Assembly (NCBI RefSeq): GCF_002953215.1
Contig: NZ_CP026378.1
Coordinates: 434,001 to 498,000, forward strand
Length of the DNA stretch: 64,000 nt
From: Mixta calida
Lineage (GTDB): Bacteria; Pseudomonadota; Gammaproteobacteria; Enterobacterales; Enterobacteriaceae
Reading direction: 5' to 3'
Shown here one piece after another: positions 9,238 through 18,624 of this stretch. The translations under genes were made by a program, and so were the position numbers. The notes under the pieces were generated by a model, which searched no databases, was not told the DNA's origin, and saw only the letters and a list, made by a program, of their open reading frames with translations. Numbering within the stretch: the stretch's first letter is position 1; each line of letters starts with the position of its first letter.

Positions 9238-9341
9238 AGCACGTCGCATTAAGTAAATAAAGGTAAAACGCTGGCTCTTGCTCAACATGCTCTTTACAAT
9301 CAATTTCGTTTTGATTTTGTGGCCTCAGTAAGGAATCATTC

Positions 9342-9914
9342 ATGGTGAAACGTACTTTGACAGCGGTCGCGGCACTCTTCGCGCTGTCCACTTTTTCCGC
9401 TCCTGGTTTTGCTGCGCAGGGCGATACGCACGTCCTCCTGACCACCTCCGCCGGTAATATCGAACTTGAACTGAATAACCAGAAAGCACCGGTGTCGGTT
9501 AAGAATTTTGTTGATTACGTCAACAGCGGCTTTTACAACAATACGACTTTTCATCGCGTGATCCCCGGCTTTATGATCCAGGGCGGCGGCTTCACCACTG
9601 ATATGCAGCAGAAACCTGTTAACGCGCCGATTAAAAACGAAGCGGACAACGGCCTGCGTAATACGCGCGGTACTATCGCCATGGCGCGCACCGCTGAGAA
9701 AGACAGCGCCACCAGCCAGTTCTTTATTAACGTCACCGACAACGCCTTCCTCGACCACGGTCAGCGCGACTTTGGCTATGCCGTCTTCGGCAAAGTGGTA
9801 AAAGGCATGGAGGTCGCCGACAAGATTTCTCAGGTGCCGACTAAAAATATCGGCCCTTATCAAAATGTTCCCAGCAAGCCGGTTGTGATCCTCTCCGCGA
9901 AAGTCCTGCCGTAA
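9342..9914 (+). CDS. ppiA: Periplasmic peptidyl-prolyl cis-trans isomerase A (cyclophilin)
   Basis: This 190-residue cyclophilin begins with a Sec signal peptide (basic MVKR, hydrophobic core, cleavage likely after FA at about residue 25). The cyclophilin core follows: [15 protein letters not shown] carries the catalytic Arg, then [17 protein letters not shown] and the [14 protein letters not shown] strand. It catalyses proline isomerisation in periplasmic proteins. It is transcribed divergently from tsgA over a 277-base region holding CRP-, CytR- and PurR-like sites. A GC-rich imperfect hairpin at 9920-9942 after the stop lacks a T-tract. Confidence 0.96.
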   Translation: MVKRTLTAVAALFALSTFSAPGFAAQGDTHVLLTTSAGNIELELNNQKAPVSVKNFVDYVNSGFYNNTTFHRVIPGFMIQGGGFTTDMQQKPVNAPIKNEADNGLRNTRGTIAMARTAEKDSATSQFFINVTDNAFLDHGQRDFGYAVFGKVVKGMEVADKISQVPTKNIGPYQNVPSKPVVILSAKVLP

Positions 9915-10013
9915 GCATTAAGCCGTCGCGTCTGCGGCGGCTACCTCCTCCCGTCAGCAGACCGGCGTTTTGCTGCTTATACTTAGGTCATTCATTCCCT
10001 GACCGGAGGCAGT

Positions 10014-10184
10014 ATGCCAACAAAACTGACCGAAAAGCAGAAGGCGACGCTGTGGCAACGGCGGCGCAACGCCAACTTTCTGGCCAGTAGCAAACTGGAA
10101 GGCTTATCGTTTATCGAAGTAACGCTGGATGCCGAACAGGCCGGCGAGCGCTTGCAGGCGCTACGGAGGCAATATGGCGGCTAA
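10014..10184 (+). CDS. yhfG: YhfG, FicA-type small antitoxin of the Fic protein
   Basis: This 56-residue protein reads from ATG 10014 (preceded by GGAGG) to TAA 10184. Its start MPTKLTEKQKATLWQRRRNANF and its position before fic match E. coli YhfG. Residues 25-30 are SSKLEG, fitting the [S/T]xxxE[G/N] inhibitory motif with which Fic inhibitors place a Glu in the ATP pocket. The gene overlaps fic by 11 bases, so the pair is probably translationally coupled. What it does in the cell is inferred from family knowledge. Confidence 0.88.
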   Translation: MPTKLTEKQKATLWQRRRNANFLASSKLEGLSFIEVTLDAEQAGERLQALRRQYGG

Positions 10185-10767
10185 CGCAATGAACGGGCGC
10201 GATCCCTACTACTGGCAAAACGACGATGTGCTGCGCAACCGGCTGGATATTCATGACGCCGCCCAGTTACAAAAAGCGGAGGTGGCATTTACCTCGCTAC
10301 GCGCCGCGACCATCGAACTGGGACCGCGTAATCTGGGCTTCCCTTATCTTTGCGCCATCCACCGCACCCTGTTTCAGGATCTTTATGAATGGGCGGGCGA
10401 GATCCGCGAAATCGATCTTTACCTCGGCGACACGCCTTTCTGCCACTTTGAATATATTGAGAAAGAAGGCAACGCGCTGATGGATGCGCTGGAGGAGGAG
10501 AACGGCCTGGCCGATCTGCCTTTCGAGCAGTTCGTGGCGCGGCTGGCGCACTACTACTGTGAAATCAATATGCTGCATCCGTTTCGCGACGGCAACGGCC
10601 GCGCGCAGCGTCTTTTCTTCGAGCAGCTGATTATTCACGCCGGCTACGATATCGACTGGAGCAAGACTGAACGCGACGCCTGGCTTAAAGCCAATGAAGA
10701 GAGCGTGCGCGGCGATCTGGACGGGCTAATCAATATCTTCGCCAACGTAGTGAGCGAGCCGGAGTAA
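10174..10767 (+). CDS. fic: Fic-domain protein (FicT-type adenylyltransferase)
   Basis: This 197-residue protein starts at ATG 10174, just after a GGAGG and inside yhfG; a second in-frame ATG at 10189 is possible. The Fic core runs from the LGPRNLGFPYLCAIHRTLFQDLYEWAG helix to the motif HPFRDGNGR at residues 135-143, which fits the canonical HPFx[D/E]GN[G/K]R completely. It includes the catalytic His135, the Mg-binding Asp139 and the phosphate-binding Gly-Asn-Gly-Arg. Such enzymes transfer AMP to target hydroxyls. E. coli K-12 Fic, as I recall it, has a degenerate motif, so this copy looks more active. pabA follows after 41 bases, as in E. coli. Confidence 0.94.
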   Translation: MAANAMNGRDPYYWQNDDVLRNRLDIHDAAQLQKAEVAFTSLRAATIELGPRNLGFPYLCAIHRTLFQDLYEWAGEIREIDLYLGDTPFCHFEYIEKEGNALMDALEEENGLADLPFEQFVARLAHYYCEINMLHPFRDGNGRAQRLFFEQLIIHAGYDIDWSKTERDAWLKANEESVRGDLDGLINIFANVVSEPE

Positions 10768-10808
10768 GCGCGTAGAATAGCGGCGTTTTGGTTCAGCCCG
10801 GAGCAAAC

Positions 10809-11396
10809 ATGCTGCTGCTTATCGATAATTACGACTCTTTCACCTGGAACCTGTATCAGTACTTCTGCGAGCTGGATGCGGAAGTACTGGTGCGCCGCAA
10901 TGATGAAATCGCCCTGGCGGAGATGCAGTCGTTGCCGCTGACCCACCTGGTTATCTCCCCCGGCCCCTGTACGCCTGACGAATCAGGCATCTCCCTTGAC
11001 GCTATTCGCGCTTTTGCCGGCAAGCTGCCGGTACTGGGCGTTTGTCTTGGGCATCAGGCGCTGGCGCAGGTGTTCGGCGCGCGCGTGGTGCGCGCCCGTC
11101 AGGTGATGCACGGTAAAACGTCCGCTATCGCGCACCAGCAGCGCGGCGTTTTTGCCGGGCTGGCGCAGCCGTTAACCGTAACCCGCTACCATTCGCTGAT
11201 TGTGGAAAAAGAGACGCTGCCGGAGACGCTGGAGGTAACCGCCTGGAGCCTGCGCGACGGCGAGCCTGATGAGATTATGGGCCTGCGGCATAAGACGCTG
11301 GATGTAGAGGGCGTGCAGTTTCATCCGGAGAGTATTCTGAGCCAGCAGGGGCATGAACTGTTGGCGAATTTTCTGCGCCGTCGGCCCAACCTATAA
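10809..11396 (+). CDS. pabA: Aminodeoxychorismate synthase, glutamine amidotransferase subunit
   Basis: This is a class I glutamine amidotransferase of 195 residues. The start [19 protein letters not shown] is diagnostic for PabA/TrpG; the nucleophile Cys lies in GVCLGHQAL and the His-Glu pair in QFHPESILS. It supplies ammonia to PabB for 4-amino-4-deoxychorismate in folate synthesis. The ATG at 10809 is chosen over an upstream GTG at 10788 because it fits the family start and follows GGAGCA. At 195 residues it is a little longer than the E. coli enzyme. It sits between fic and argD as in E. coli. Confidence 0.96.
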   Translation: MLLLIDNYDSFTWNLYQYFCELDAEVLVRRNDEIALAEMQSLPLTHLVISPGPCTPDESGISLDAIRAFAGKLPVLGVCLGHQALAQVFGARVVRARQVMHGKTSAIAHQQRGVFAGLAQPLTVTRYHSLIVEKETLPETLEVTAWSLRDGEPDEIMGLRHKTLDVEGVQFHPESILSQQGHELLANFLRRRPNL

Positions 11397-11413
11397 GCGC
11401 TGCACGAATTTGT

Positions 11414-11442
11414 TTGACTTATTATGCATATTTATTGATTAT
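11414..11442 (+). promoter_or_regulatory. argD promoter with embedded ARG box
   Basis: TTGACT at 11414-11419 and GATTAT at 11437-11442 are spaced by 17 bases. Between and over them, 11423-11440 (TATGCATATTTATTGATT) fits the ArgR consensus wnTGAATwwwwATTCAnw with two mismatches. ArgR with arginine bound here would block RNA polymerase. Confidence 0.7.
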
Positions 11443-11480
11443 TTTTTCACTCAATGGTTATGTGTAAGCAGACGAGGTAG

Positions 11481-12707
<1,227 letters not shown>

Positions 12708-12811
12708 ATGGCCTTGTTAAGGAAGCGCCCGGCGTAAAGCCTGCGTCCCGGCAGAACGCCTTGTCTGCGCATGTCGATTAAAGGTCGCGCCCTGAAGCTT
12801 ATACGTTAGGT

Positions 12812-12838
12812 AAGCGCCTCTGCGGAGGCGCTTTTTTT
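12812..12838 (+). terminator. Intrinsic terminator after argD
   Basis: AGCGCCTC at 12813-12820 pairs with GAGGCGCT at 12825-12832 across a 4-base loop, and seven to eight T residues follow. The T-tract overlaps the stop codon of yhfK on the other strand. Confidence 0.9.
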
Positions 12839-14912
12839 ACCCTTTACGCAGGCGACGCGCCAGCCATTTGCCGTGGCGCGGCCGCTGGCTCCAGGCGAGA
12901 GAGGAGATGGTGTGCATCACTGAAAGGTGTTCAAGGATGCGTTTCACGTGACGTTCCATAATCGTCACCGCGCCTTCCGGCTCGCCGCCCTGACTTTCCA
13001 GAATATTGCTCTCCTGGCCCGGTCCGTCATACTCCAGCCGTTGCTGGCAGCGCTGGAGCGCAATCTCACAGGATTGCAGATAGCGCTGCGCCAGATCCGG
13101 CGGCAGCATGGTGTGTTCCCGCGCCAGAATGGTCATGGCGTTGATATGCTCGACGATAAACTGACTGTGGGTCACCCAAAGTTTCATATCGTTCAGGTAG
13201 CGGGTATTAAACGCCGGTTCCTGCATAGCCTGATTCAACGAGTTGAACAGCGCATTGTGCGCCTGATTGACGGCGACCCGTTGCCAGGCGAGCTTCTGCG
13301 GTGACGGCTCGTTGCCTAACAGCATACGCAGCGCCTCTTGATCGGCCTCCAGCGCATCGTGAGCATTCTGGCGCAGCAGGCCGCTTTGCCACTGCGGCCA
13401 CAGCCAGATCATGCCGCCGAAGGCGATGCAGCAGCCCATCAGCGTATCCATCAGGCGCGGCAGCAGGAACTGCGCGCCGTTTAACGCCAGCAGCTGCAAC
13501 GAGTAAACGGCGGTGACGGTAAAGCCGATGGTCGCCCAGCCGTAATATTTGCGAATAAACAGGTAGCTGATTAGGGTAATCGCCAACATCACCAGCAGTA
13601 CGACCGATTCCGGCACCGAAAAGCGCAGGGTGGCGGCGGCGATGGCCAGCCCGGCCAGCGTACCGGCGGCGCGGTGCTGGATGCGCACGCGCGTGGCGCT
13701 GTAGCCGTTCTGACTGACGAACATGATAGTCATTAAAATCCACCACGGTTTCGGCACGTTAAAGGCGAGCGCTAAGGCGCTGCCGAACACCAGCATCACC
13801 GCAAAGCGCGCCGCGGTGCGCAGCGCGGCTGATTTTAGCGACAGATAGCTGCGCAGCGCCGCCAGCAGCGGCAGTCGACGTTGGCGATCCGCCATTAAAT
13901 CGCGACGATAAAGCGGGCGCTGCGTGCGCAACACGCGCGCAATACGGCTGAAGTGGTAGTAGCAGAAATGGCCGACCGGATTTTCTGGATGTTGCCGGGC
14001 GATTTTTTCCAGCCCCAGCAGCGGCTTTTCCATGCTGAAACGTGACGGCAGGCGATGATAGAGCATGTCGTCCCCCAGCTCGCGCAGGCGCGCGGCGATG
14101 GTCTGCGCATTCCAGCGGATTACCGCTTCCGCATGGCTTCGCTCCACCAGCTTCTGCACCTCTTCCGGCTGATGCAGGCTGACGGCGATATGCTCCTGCA
14201 AATCGAGCGCTACCTGAAAGGCGCGCGTCAGGCGCTGGTGGCTATGGTCGCGGTTGGCCGCCAGCATATGCATCTGCTGATAACAGGTATTGATCAGATC
14301 GACCGCTTTTTGCTGGCGCGCCAGCAGCGGCGGCAGCGCCTTTTCAGGGTCGGAAAGCTGGGTCAGCAGGGTATATTTCGCTTCGCAGTAGTCGGCCAGC
14401 TCGCGATAAAGGAGGCTGAGGCTTTCACGCAGCGGCTGTTCTTTCCACAGGCGGAACCAGAACCAGTTGAACAGGCCGTACCAGAAGGTGCCGCCGATAT
14501 AGAGCAGCGGCGGCGCCCAAAGGGGCATACGTCCTACCAGTCCGAGGGTAAAAATCGCGGCGATCAGCGAGGCGGGCAAAAGACGCGCGTGCAGCGGGCC
14601 GATTTCACCGGTGACTCCCAGCAGCAGCGCCATGACGAACAGCGTGGCGGGCAGCGGCACCTGTTGCAGCGAGAGCCACTGAACGAGAAGGCTGCTGAGC
14701 GCGAACAGCGAACCGCCGACGATCAGCCGCTTAAAGAAGCGTTTATGCGGCGTATCCAGACCGGCGATGTTGCAGCAGGCGGGCACCAGCGAAAACAGCA
14801 ATCCTTTTTGCAAATCCCCCAGCAGCCAGCCGACGGCCACCGGTAAACAGAGCACCAGCGTCTGACGCAGTGCGTAGTTCACTTCAGGATGGTAGATAAT
14901 TCTCCGCCACAT
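12837..14912 (-). CDS. yhfK: YhfK/YccS-family inner membrane protein (FUSC superfamily)
   Basis: A protein of 691 residues matching E. coli YhfK across its length. Two clusters of about five to six transmembrane helices (residues about 15-150 and 385-510) are separated by a soluble helical domain with EEVQKLVERSHAEAVIRWNAQT, and a cytoplasmic tail follows. This two-half layout is typical of FUSC-like transport proteins related to aromatic-acid exporters; the substrate is unknown. The start MWRRIIYHPEVNYALRQT fits relatives; a GTG two codons upstream (14918) is less likely. The start lies in a tandem repeat and no good ribosome site precedes it. It is downstream of crp on the same strand, beyond a strong terminator. 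Confidence 0.88.
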   Translation of the reverse strand: MWRRIIYHPEVNYALRQTLVLCLPVAVGWLLGDLQKGLLFSLVPACCNIAGLDTPHKRFFKRLIVGGSLFALSSLLVQWLSLQQVPLPATLFVMALLLGVTGEIGPLHARLLPASLIAAIFTLGLVGRMPLWAPPLLYIGGTFWYGLFNWFWFRLWKEQPLRESLSLLYRELADYCEAKYTLLTQLSDPEKALPPLLARQQKAVDLINTCYQQMHMLAANRDHSHQRLTRAFQVALDLQEHIAVSLHQPEEVQKLVERSHAEAVIRWNAQTIAARLRELGDDMLYHRLPSRFSMEKPLLGLEKIARQHPENPVGHFCYYHFSRIARVLRTQRPLYRRDLMADRQRRLPLLAALRSYLSLKSAALRTAARFAVMLVFGSALALAFNVPKPWWILMTIMFVSQNGYSATRVRIQHRAAGTLAGLAIAAATLRFSVPESVVLLVMLAITLISYLFIRKYYGWATIGFTVTAVYSLQLLALNGAQFLLPRLMDTLMGCCIAFGGMIWLWPQWQSGLLRQNAHDALEADQEALRMLLGNEPSPQKLAWQRVAVNQAHNALFNSLNQAMQEPAFNTRYLNDMKLWVTHSQFIVEHINAMTILAREHTMLPPDLAQRYLQSCEIALQRCQQRLEYDGPGQESNILESQGGEPEGAVTIMERHVKRILEHLSVMHTISSLAWSQRPRHGKWLARRLRKG

Positions 14913-14928
14913 CGCCACATCGCCACAT
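14905..14928. repeat. Three tandem 8-bp units covering the yhfK start codon
   Basis: CGCCACAT is repeated three times without interruption. On the yhfK strand each unit reads ATGTGGCG, so each contains an ATG. Only the unit nearest the gene is in frame; the other two open short frames that stop within about 15 codons. Confidence 0.9.
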
Positions 14929-14931
14929 CAC

Positions 14932-14970
14932 AAAAATAAACACGGCGTGATGCGGGGGCATCACGCCGTG
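14932..14970 (-). terminator. Intrinsic terminator after crp
   Basis: A perfect 12-bp stem (CACGGCGTGATG and its complement, 14941-14952 and 14959-14970) with a 6-base G-rich loop is followed on the minus strand by TTTATTTTT. It lies 14 bases past the crp stop. Confidence 0.93.
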
Positions 14971-14983
14971 CGTTTAAATAAGC

Positions 14984-15616
14984 TTAACGTGTGCCGTAGA
15001 CGACAATCGTTTTACCGTGAGCGGAGATCAGGTTTTGATCTTCCAGCATTTTCAAAATACGACCGACCGTTTCACGCGAACAGCCAACGATCTGGCCGAT
15101 TTCCTGACGGGTGATTTTGATCTGCATCCCGTCGGGGTGGGTCATGGCGTCAGGCTGTTTTGCCAGGTTGAGCAGCGTCTGCGCGATGCGGCCCGTAACG
15201 TCCAGGAAAGCTAAATTGCCCACTTTCTCTGACGTAACCTGCAGGCGACGTGCCATCTGAGCGGAGAGACGCATCAGAATATCAGGGTTCACCTGAATCA
15301 ACTGACGGAACTTCTTATAAGAAATTTCAGCCACTTCACAGGCGGTTTTCGCCCGCACCCATGCGCTGCGCTCCTGGCCTTCTTCGAACAGGCCAAGCTC
15401 GCCAATGAAATCACCCTGGTTGAGGTAGGAGAGGATCATCTCTTTGCCTTCTTCATCCTTAATCAGCACCGCGACCGCACCTTTTACGATGTAATAGAGC
15501 GTTTCGGCCTTTTCACCCTGGTGAATCAATGTGCTTTTCGATGGATACTTATGAATATGGCAATGTGACAGGAACCATTCGAGAGTAGGGTCTGTTTGCG
15601 GTTTGCCGAGAACCAT
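14984..15616 (-). CDS. crp: cAMP receptor protein (catabolite activator)
   Basis: This 210-residue regulator is almost identical to E. coli CRP. The cyclic-nucleotide domain occupies the first 130 residues and includes the phosphate-binding cassette [19 protein letters not shown] long dimer helix follows, then the winged helix with the recognition segment [19 protein letters not shown] near residues 169-187. It binds cAMP and activates or represses several hundred promoters. It is divergent from yhfA, as in E. coli. I saw no strong TGTGA-N6-TCACA site in the shared region. The ATG has GAGGATAAC before it. Confidence 0.98.
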   Translation of the reverse strand: MVLGKPQTDPTLEWFLSHCHIHKYPSKSTLIHQGEKAETLYYIVKGAVAVLIKDEEGKEMILSYLNQGDFIGELGLFEEGQERSAWVRAKTACEVAEISYKKFRQLIQVNPDILMRLSAQMARRLQVTSEKVGNLAFLDVTGRIAQTLLNLAKQPDAMTHPDGMQIKITRQEIGQIVGCSRETVGRILKMLEDQNLISAHGKTIVVYGTR

Positions 15617-15915
15617 TCGCTGTTATCCTCTGTTGTAATCGTGCCCTAAATACAGGGGGCAGTTTTCCCTGTCAGGCGTTAAAATCTTCTGGCGTTTCCT
15701 GCTGGAAATTTATTCGGGAAAATTTGGCGCGCCCAGGCGTGAAAGAGTCCCGTATTCGTTTCTTAGAACGAAAATATTACAGCTTTGTTTGTAGCACAGC
15801 TTTATCTTACTGTCTCCTGTTGTCTCGCTTCAGCTTGAGGTGAATCGGACAATTGCCGTTTAGTCATTGAAAGCGTAGGCTGGCAATGAGCTGAATTATC
15901 CGGAGAACGGTGAAT
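15617..15915. other. Divergent crp-yhfA intergenic region
   Basis: These 299 bases separate crp and yhfA. No ORF, RNA gene or strong operator is apparent. In E. coli the same gap holds divergent promoters with CRP sites; here only weak half-sites could be found by eye, so nothing specific is assigned. Confidence 0.6.
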
Positions 15916-16323
15916 ATGCAGGCACGCGTAAAATGGGTAGAAGGGCTGACCTTTATGGGCGAGTCCGCCTCTGGCCATCAGATTCTGATGGATGGCAATT
16001 CCGGCGATAAATCGCCAAGTCCAATGGAGATGATTTTGCTGGCGGCCGGCGGTTGCAGCGCCGTCGATGTTGTCTCTATTTTGCAAAAGGGGCGTCACGC
16101 GGTAAGCGACTGCGAGGTCAGATTGACTTCGGAGCGCGCCGAGGAGGAGCCGCGCGTTTTTACCCATATCAACCTGCATTTTATCGTCAGCGGCAGCGGC
16201 CTGAGCGATAAGGCGGTAGCGCGCGCTGTCACACTCTCCGCCGAAAAGTATTGCACCGTAGCGATGATGCTGGGCAAAAGCGTCGCCATTACCCACAGCT
16301 ATGAGCGAATCGAAACGCCCTGA
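15916..16323 (+). CDS. yhfA: OsmC-family protein YhfA
   Basis: This 135-residue OsmC/Ohr-fold protein matches YhfA along its length, including the DGNSGDKSPSPMEMILLAAGGCSAVDVV segment with the family's conserved first cysteine and the later EKYCTVAMML cysteine. OsmC relatives are thiol-dependent peroxidases; the actual activity of YhfA is not established. ATG 15916 is used rather than an upstream GTG at 15910 because it aligns with the relatives (MQARVKWVEGLTF) and spaces better from GGAG. It is divergent from crp and convergent with prkB, nine bases away. Confidence 0.93.
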   Translation: MQARVKWVEGLTFMGESASGHQILMDGNSGDKSPSPMEMILLAAGGCSAVDVVSILQKGRHAVSDCEVRLTSERAEEEPRVFTHINLHFIVSGSGLSDKAVARAVTLSAEKYCTVAMMLGKSVAITHSYERIETP

Positions 16324-16332
16324 CAGGGTCAG

Positions 16333-17202
16333 TTAAACGATCTCTTTCCCTTCGATCAGCCGTTTCACCAGCGGCAGCATAATCAGCTCCATCGCCAGCC
16401 CCATTTTGCCGCCCGGCACCACCAGCGTATTGATGTGCGAAATAAACGAGCCTTGCAACATCGCCAGCAGATAGGGGAAGTCGATATCCTCCAGCCCGCG
16501 GAAATGAATCACGACAAAACTTTCATCCAGCGAAGGAATGGCGCGCGCGGCAAACGGATTAGAGGTGTCCACCGTCGGTACGCGCTGGAAGTTGATATGG
16601 GTGCGCGAGAACTGCGGTGTGATGTAGTTGATGTAATCCTCCATCGAACGCACCACCGAATCCATCACCGCCTCGCGCGAATGGCCACGCTCGCTGGTGT
16701 CGCGCACCAGTTTCTGAATCCATTCGAGGTTGACGATCGGCACGACGCCGACCAGCAGATCGACCTTTTCCGCCACGTTGTGCTGCTGGGTCACGACGCC
16801 GCCGTGCAGCCCCTCATAAAACAGAATGTCCGTCGGCTCCGGCAGCGGCTGCCAGGGGGTAAAGGTACCGGGCACCTGGTTCCACGGCACCGCTTCATCG
16901 TAGGTATGCAGATATTTACGCGACTGGCCGCGGCCGCTTTCGCCATATTCGACGAAGGTCTGCTCCAGCAGGCCGAAATCGTTCGCTTCCGGGCCGAAGT
17001 AGCTGATATGACGTCCTGAGTCGCGCGCTTTACGGATCGCCATATCCATTTCCGGCCGCGTATAGCGGTGAAAGCTGTCGCCTTCCAGCTCCGCGGCGTG
17101 CAGGTTCAGCTGCTGAAAAATTTTGCGAAAGGCAAGGCTGGTAGTGGTGGTTCCCGCTCCGCTGGAGCCGGTCACCGCAATAATCGGATGTCTGGCTGAC
17201 AT
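16333..17202 (-). CDS. prkB: Phosphoribulokinase-family protein (PrkB)
   Basis: This 289-residue P-loop kinase matches E. coli PrkB closely. Walker A is GSSGAGTTTTS near residue 12; the substrate segment EGDSFHRYTRPEMDMAIRKAR follows, then YEGLHGG. The sequence resembles phosphoribulokinase, but no Calvin-cycle gene is present, so the physiological substrate is uncertain. ATG 17202 (MSARHPIIAVTG) is preferred to the upstream start at 17229 on similarity. It is followed by convergent yhfA, and yheU and yheT lie upstream on the same strand. Confidence 0.92.
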   Translation of the reverse strand: MSARHPIIAVTGSSGAGTTTTSLAFRKIFQQLNLHAAELEGDSFHRYTRPEMDMAIRKARDSGRHISYFGPEANDFGLLEQTFVEYGESGRGQSRKYLHTYDEAVPWNQVPGTFTPWQPLPEPTDILFYEGLHGGVVTQQHNVAEKVDLLVGVVPIVNLEWIQKLVRDTSERGHSREAVMDSVVRSMEDYINYITPQFSRTHINFQRVPTVDTSNPFAARAIPSLDESFVVIHFRGLEDIDFPYLLAMLQGSFISHINTLVVPGGKMGLAMELIMLPLVKRLIEGKEIV

Positions 17203-17329
17203 AGACACTCTCTGGGTTAAATCGGGCAATGAGCATTGTTATCACGTTTAGCCCGGAAGTGTCATCACCGCACGCGCGGCGCAGAAAGCGAATAGTGTGA
17301 TGCGGCGCACAGCGCTGAGATGCCGATGC

Positions 17330-17548
17330 TTAGCCGCGGAACTGTCCGCGCGGCATAATGTTCACCGTTTCATGCAGTTCCGACCAGACCAGCACCGCTT
17401 CGCCGCTTTTTATCTGGCGACGAACATCTTCTACCTTCTCCGCCAGCGAACGCTCCTGCTCGCCATAGTCGGTGCCTTCGCGCAGCACGAAGGCTTCAAT
17501 CAGATTATCCAGCGTTTCCGGCGCCAGATCTTGCCAGGGAATCATCAC
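17330..17548 (-). CDS. yheU: Conserved small protein YheU
   Basis: This 72-residue protein is a near match to YheU ([30 protein letters not shown] at the N-terminus). It has no membrane segment or known catalytic motif, and its function is unknown. Only three bases separate it from the yheT stop, so the two are surely co-transcribed in the order yheT-yheU. A 127-base gap leads to prkB on the same strand. Confidence 0.93.
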   Translation of the reverse strand: MMIPWQDLAPETLDNLIEAFVLREGTDYGEQERSLAEKVEDVRRQIKSGEAVLVWSELHETVNIMPRGQFRG

Positions 17549-17551
17549 AGC

Positions 17552-18547
17552 TTAGTTATCCAGATAAGGTGAAAGCCATTGGGGAATGCGCTGTTCCAGC
17601 CACATTTGCGGATGGCGCAGCGTACCGGCGACAAAACCAACGTGGCCGCCATGTTCTGTCAGTTGATATTCAATGTTAGCAGGTAACTGCGTCAGATCGG
17701 GGATCACCTCGTCAGTCATAAAGGGATCGTCTTTCGCATGAATAATGAGCAGCGGTTTACGCACGTTGGGCAACAGCGGCATAGCGCTGGCGCGGCGGTA
17801 GTAATCAACGGCGTCGATAAACCCGTGGGCGCGCGCGGTGATGGCGTCATCAAAATCGCGCAGCCGTTTTAGCGCGTTCAGCTGCGGCAGGTCTATCGGC
17901 AGCGTGCCGGGCCAGGCCTGCAGTTTGCGACGCGCGTTAAGCTTGAGCTGGCCCAGCAGGTAGCGCTGGTAGACGCGGGAGAAACCCTGCTCCAGCCTGG
18001 CGCTGCATGGCTCCAGCATCAGCGGCGCGGAGACCACCACGCCCGCATCCAGCAGGCAGACGTCGCCCTGTTCGCCCATCAGACAGGCGAGCATATTGCC
18101 GCCCAGCGAGACGCCGACCGCCGCCGTCGGCGCGTCGCCGAACGTGTCGCGCAGCCACTGTAAAAAGTAGCTGGCGTCGCCGGTTTCGCCGGAGTGGTAG
18201 ATGCGGCCCATGCGGTTCGGCACGCCGCTACAGCCGCGAAAATGCATCACTACCCCCAGCCAGCCGCGCTGACGCCACGCCTGCAGCAGACCGTGCGCAT
18301 AAGGGCTGTTGAAGTTGCCTTCCAGACCGTGAAACAGCACCACGCGCGGCTTATGGCGCGCCTGCGATGGATCTTCGCTCCAGGCGAGATCGAGGAAATC
18401 CCCGTCCGGCAGATCGAGACGCTGCCAGTGCGGCTTGAGGTGAATGCGACGGCGAAACAAGCGTGGCAACACCGTCTGCAAATGGGGATTATGCAGCCCT
18501 TTCATTGGGATAAAGGAATACTCACGTACGTGATTTAATTTCATCAT
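17552..18547 (-). CDS. yheT: Alpha/beta hydrolase YheT
   Basis: This 331-residue protein of the AB-hydrolase EMB8/YheT group has the oxyanion region LFHGLEGNFNSPYAHG, the nucleophile elbow GVSLGGNML (Ser), a late Asp in IIHAKDDPFM and the His in EHGGHVGFV, forming a complete Ser-Asp-His triad. A carboxylesterase-type activity is expected but the substrate is unknown. Two adjacent ATGs (18547, 18544) are possible starts. It is divergent from the LysE-family gene. In E. coli yheS would lie directly upstream, but an 8-kb insert separates them here. Confidence 0.93.
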   Translation of the reverse strand: MMKLNHVREYSFIPMKGLHNPHLQTVLPRLFRRRIHLKPHWQRLDLPDGDFLDLAWSEDPSQARHKPRVVLFHGLEGNFNSPYAHGLLQAWRQRGWLGVVMHFRGCSGVPNRMGRIYHSGETGDASYFLQWLRDTFGDAPTAAVGVSLGGNMLACLMGEQGDVCLLDAGVVVSAPLMLEPCSARLEQGFSRVYQRYLLGQLKLNARRKLQAWPGTLPIDLPQLNALKRLRDFDDAITARAHGFIDAVDYYRRASAMPLLPNVRKPLLIIHAKDDPFMTDEVIPDLTQLPANIEYQLTEHGGHVGFVAGTLRHPQMWLEQRIPQWLSPYLDN

Positions 18548-18624
18548 CTAAGGCTTGTAGGATACCGGGCTCGCTGATAGCTTCGACAGGTTAGCAATTT
18601 TACAGGATGAGGGATATCCGCTAC

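Noticed and set aside
9920-9942. A ppiA terminator
   Set aside because: An imperfect GC-rich hairpin exists but no T-tract follows, so a terminator call was not made.
15617-15915. CRP autoregulatory sites before crp
   Set aside because: Only weak half-sites were visible by eye; the E. coli analogy alone is not evidence.
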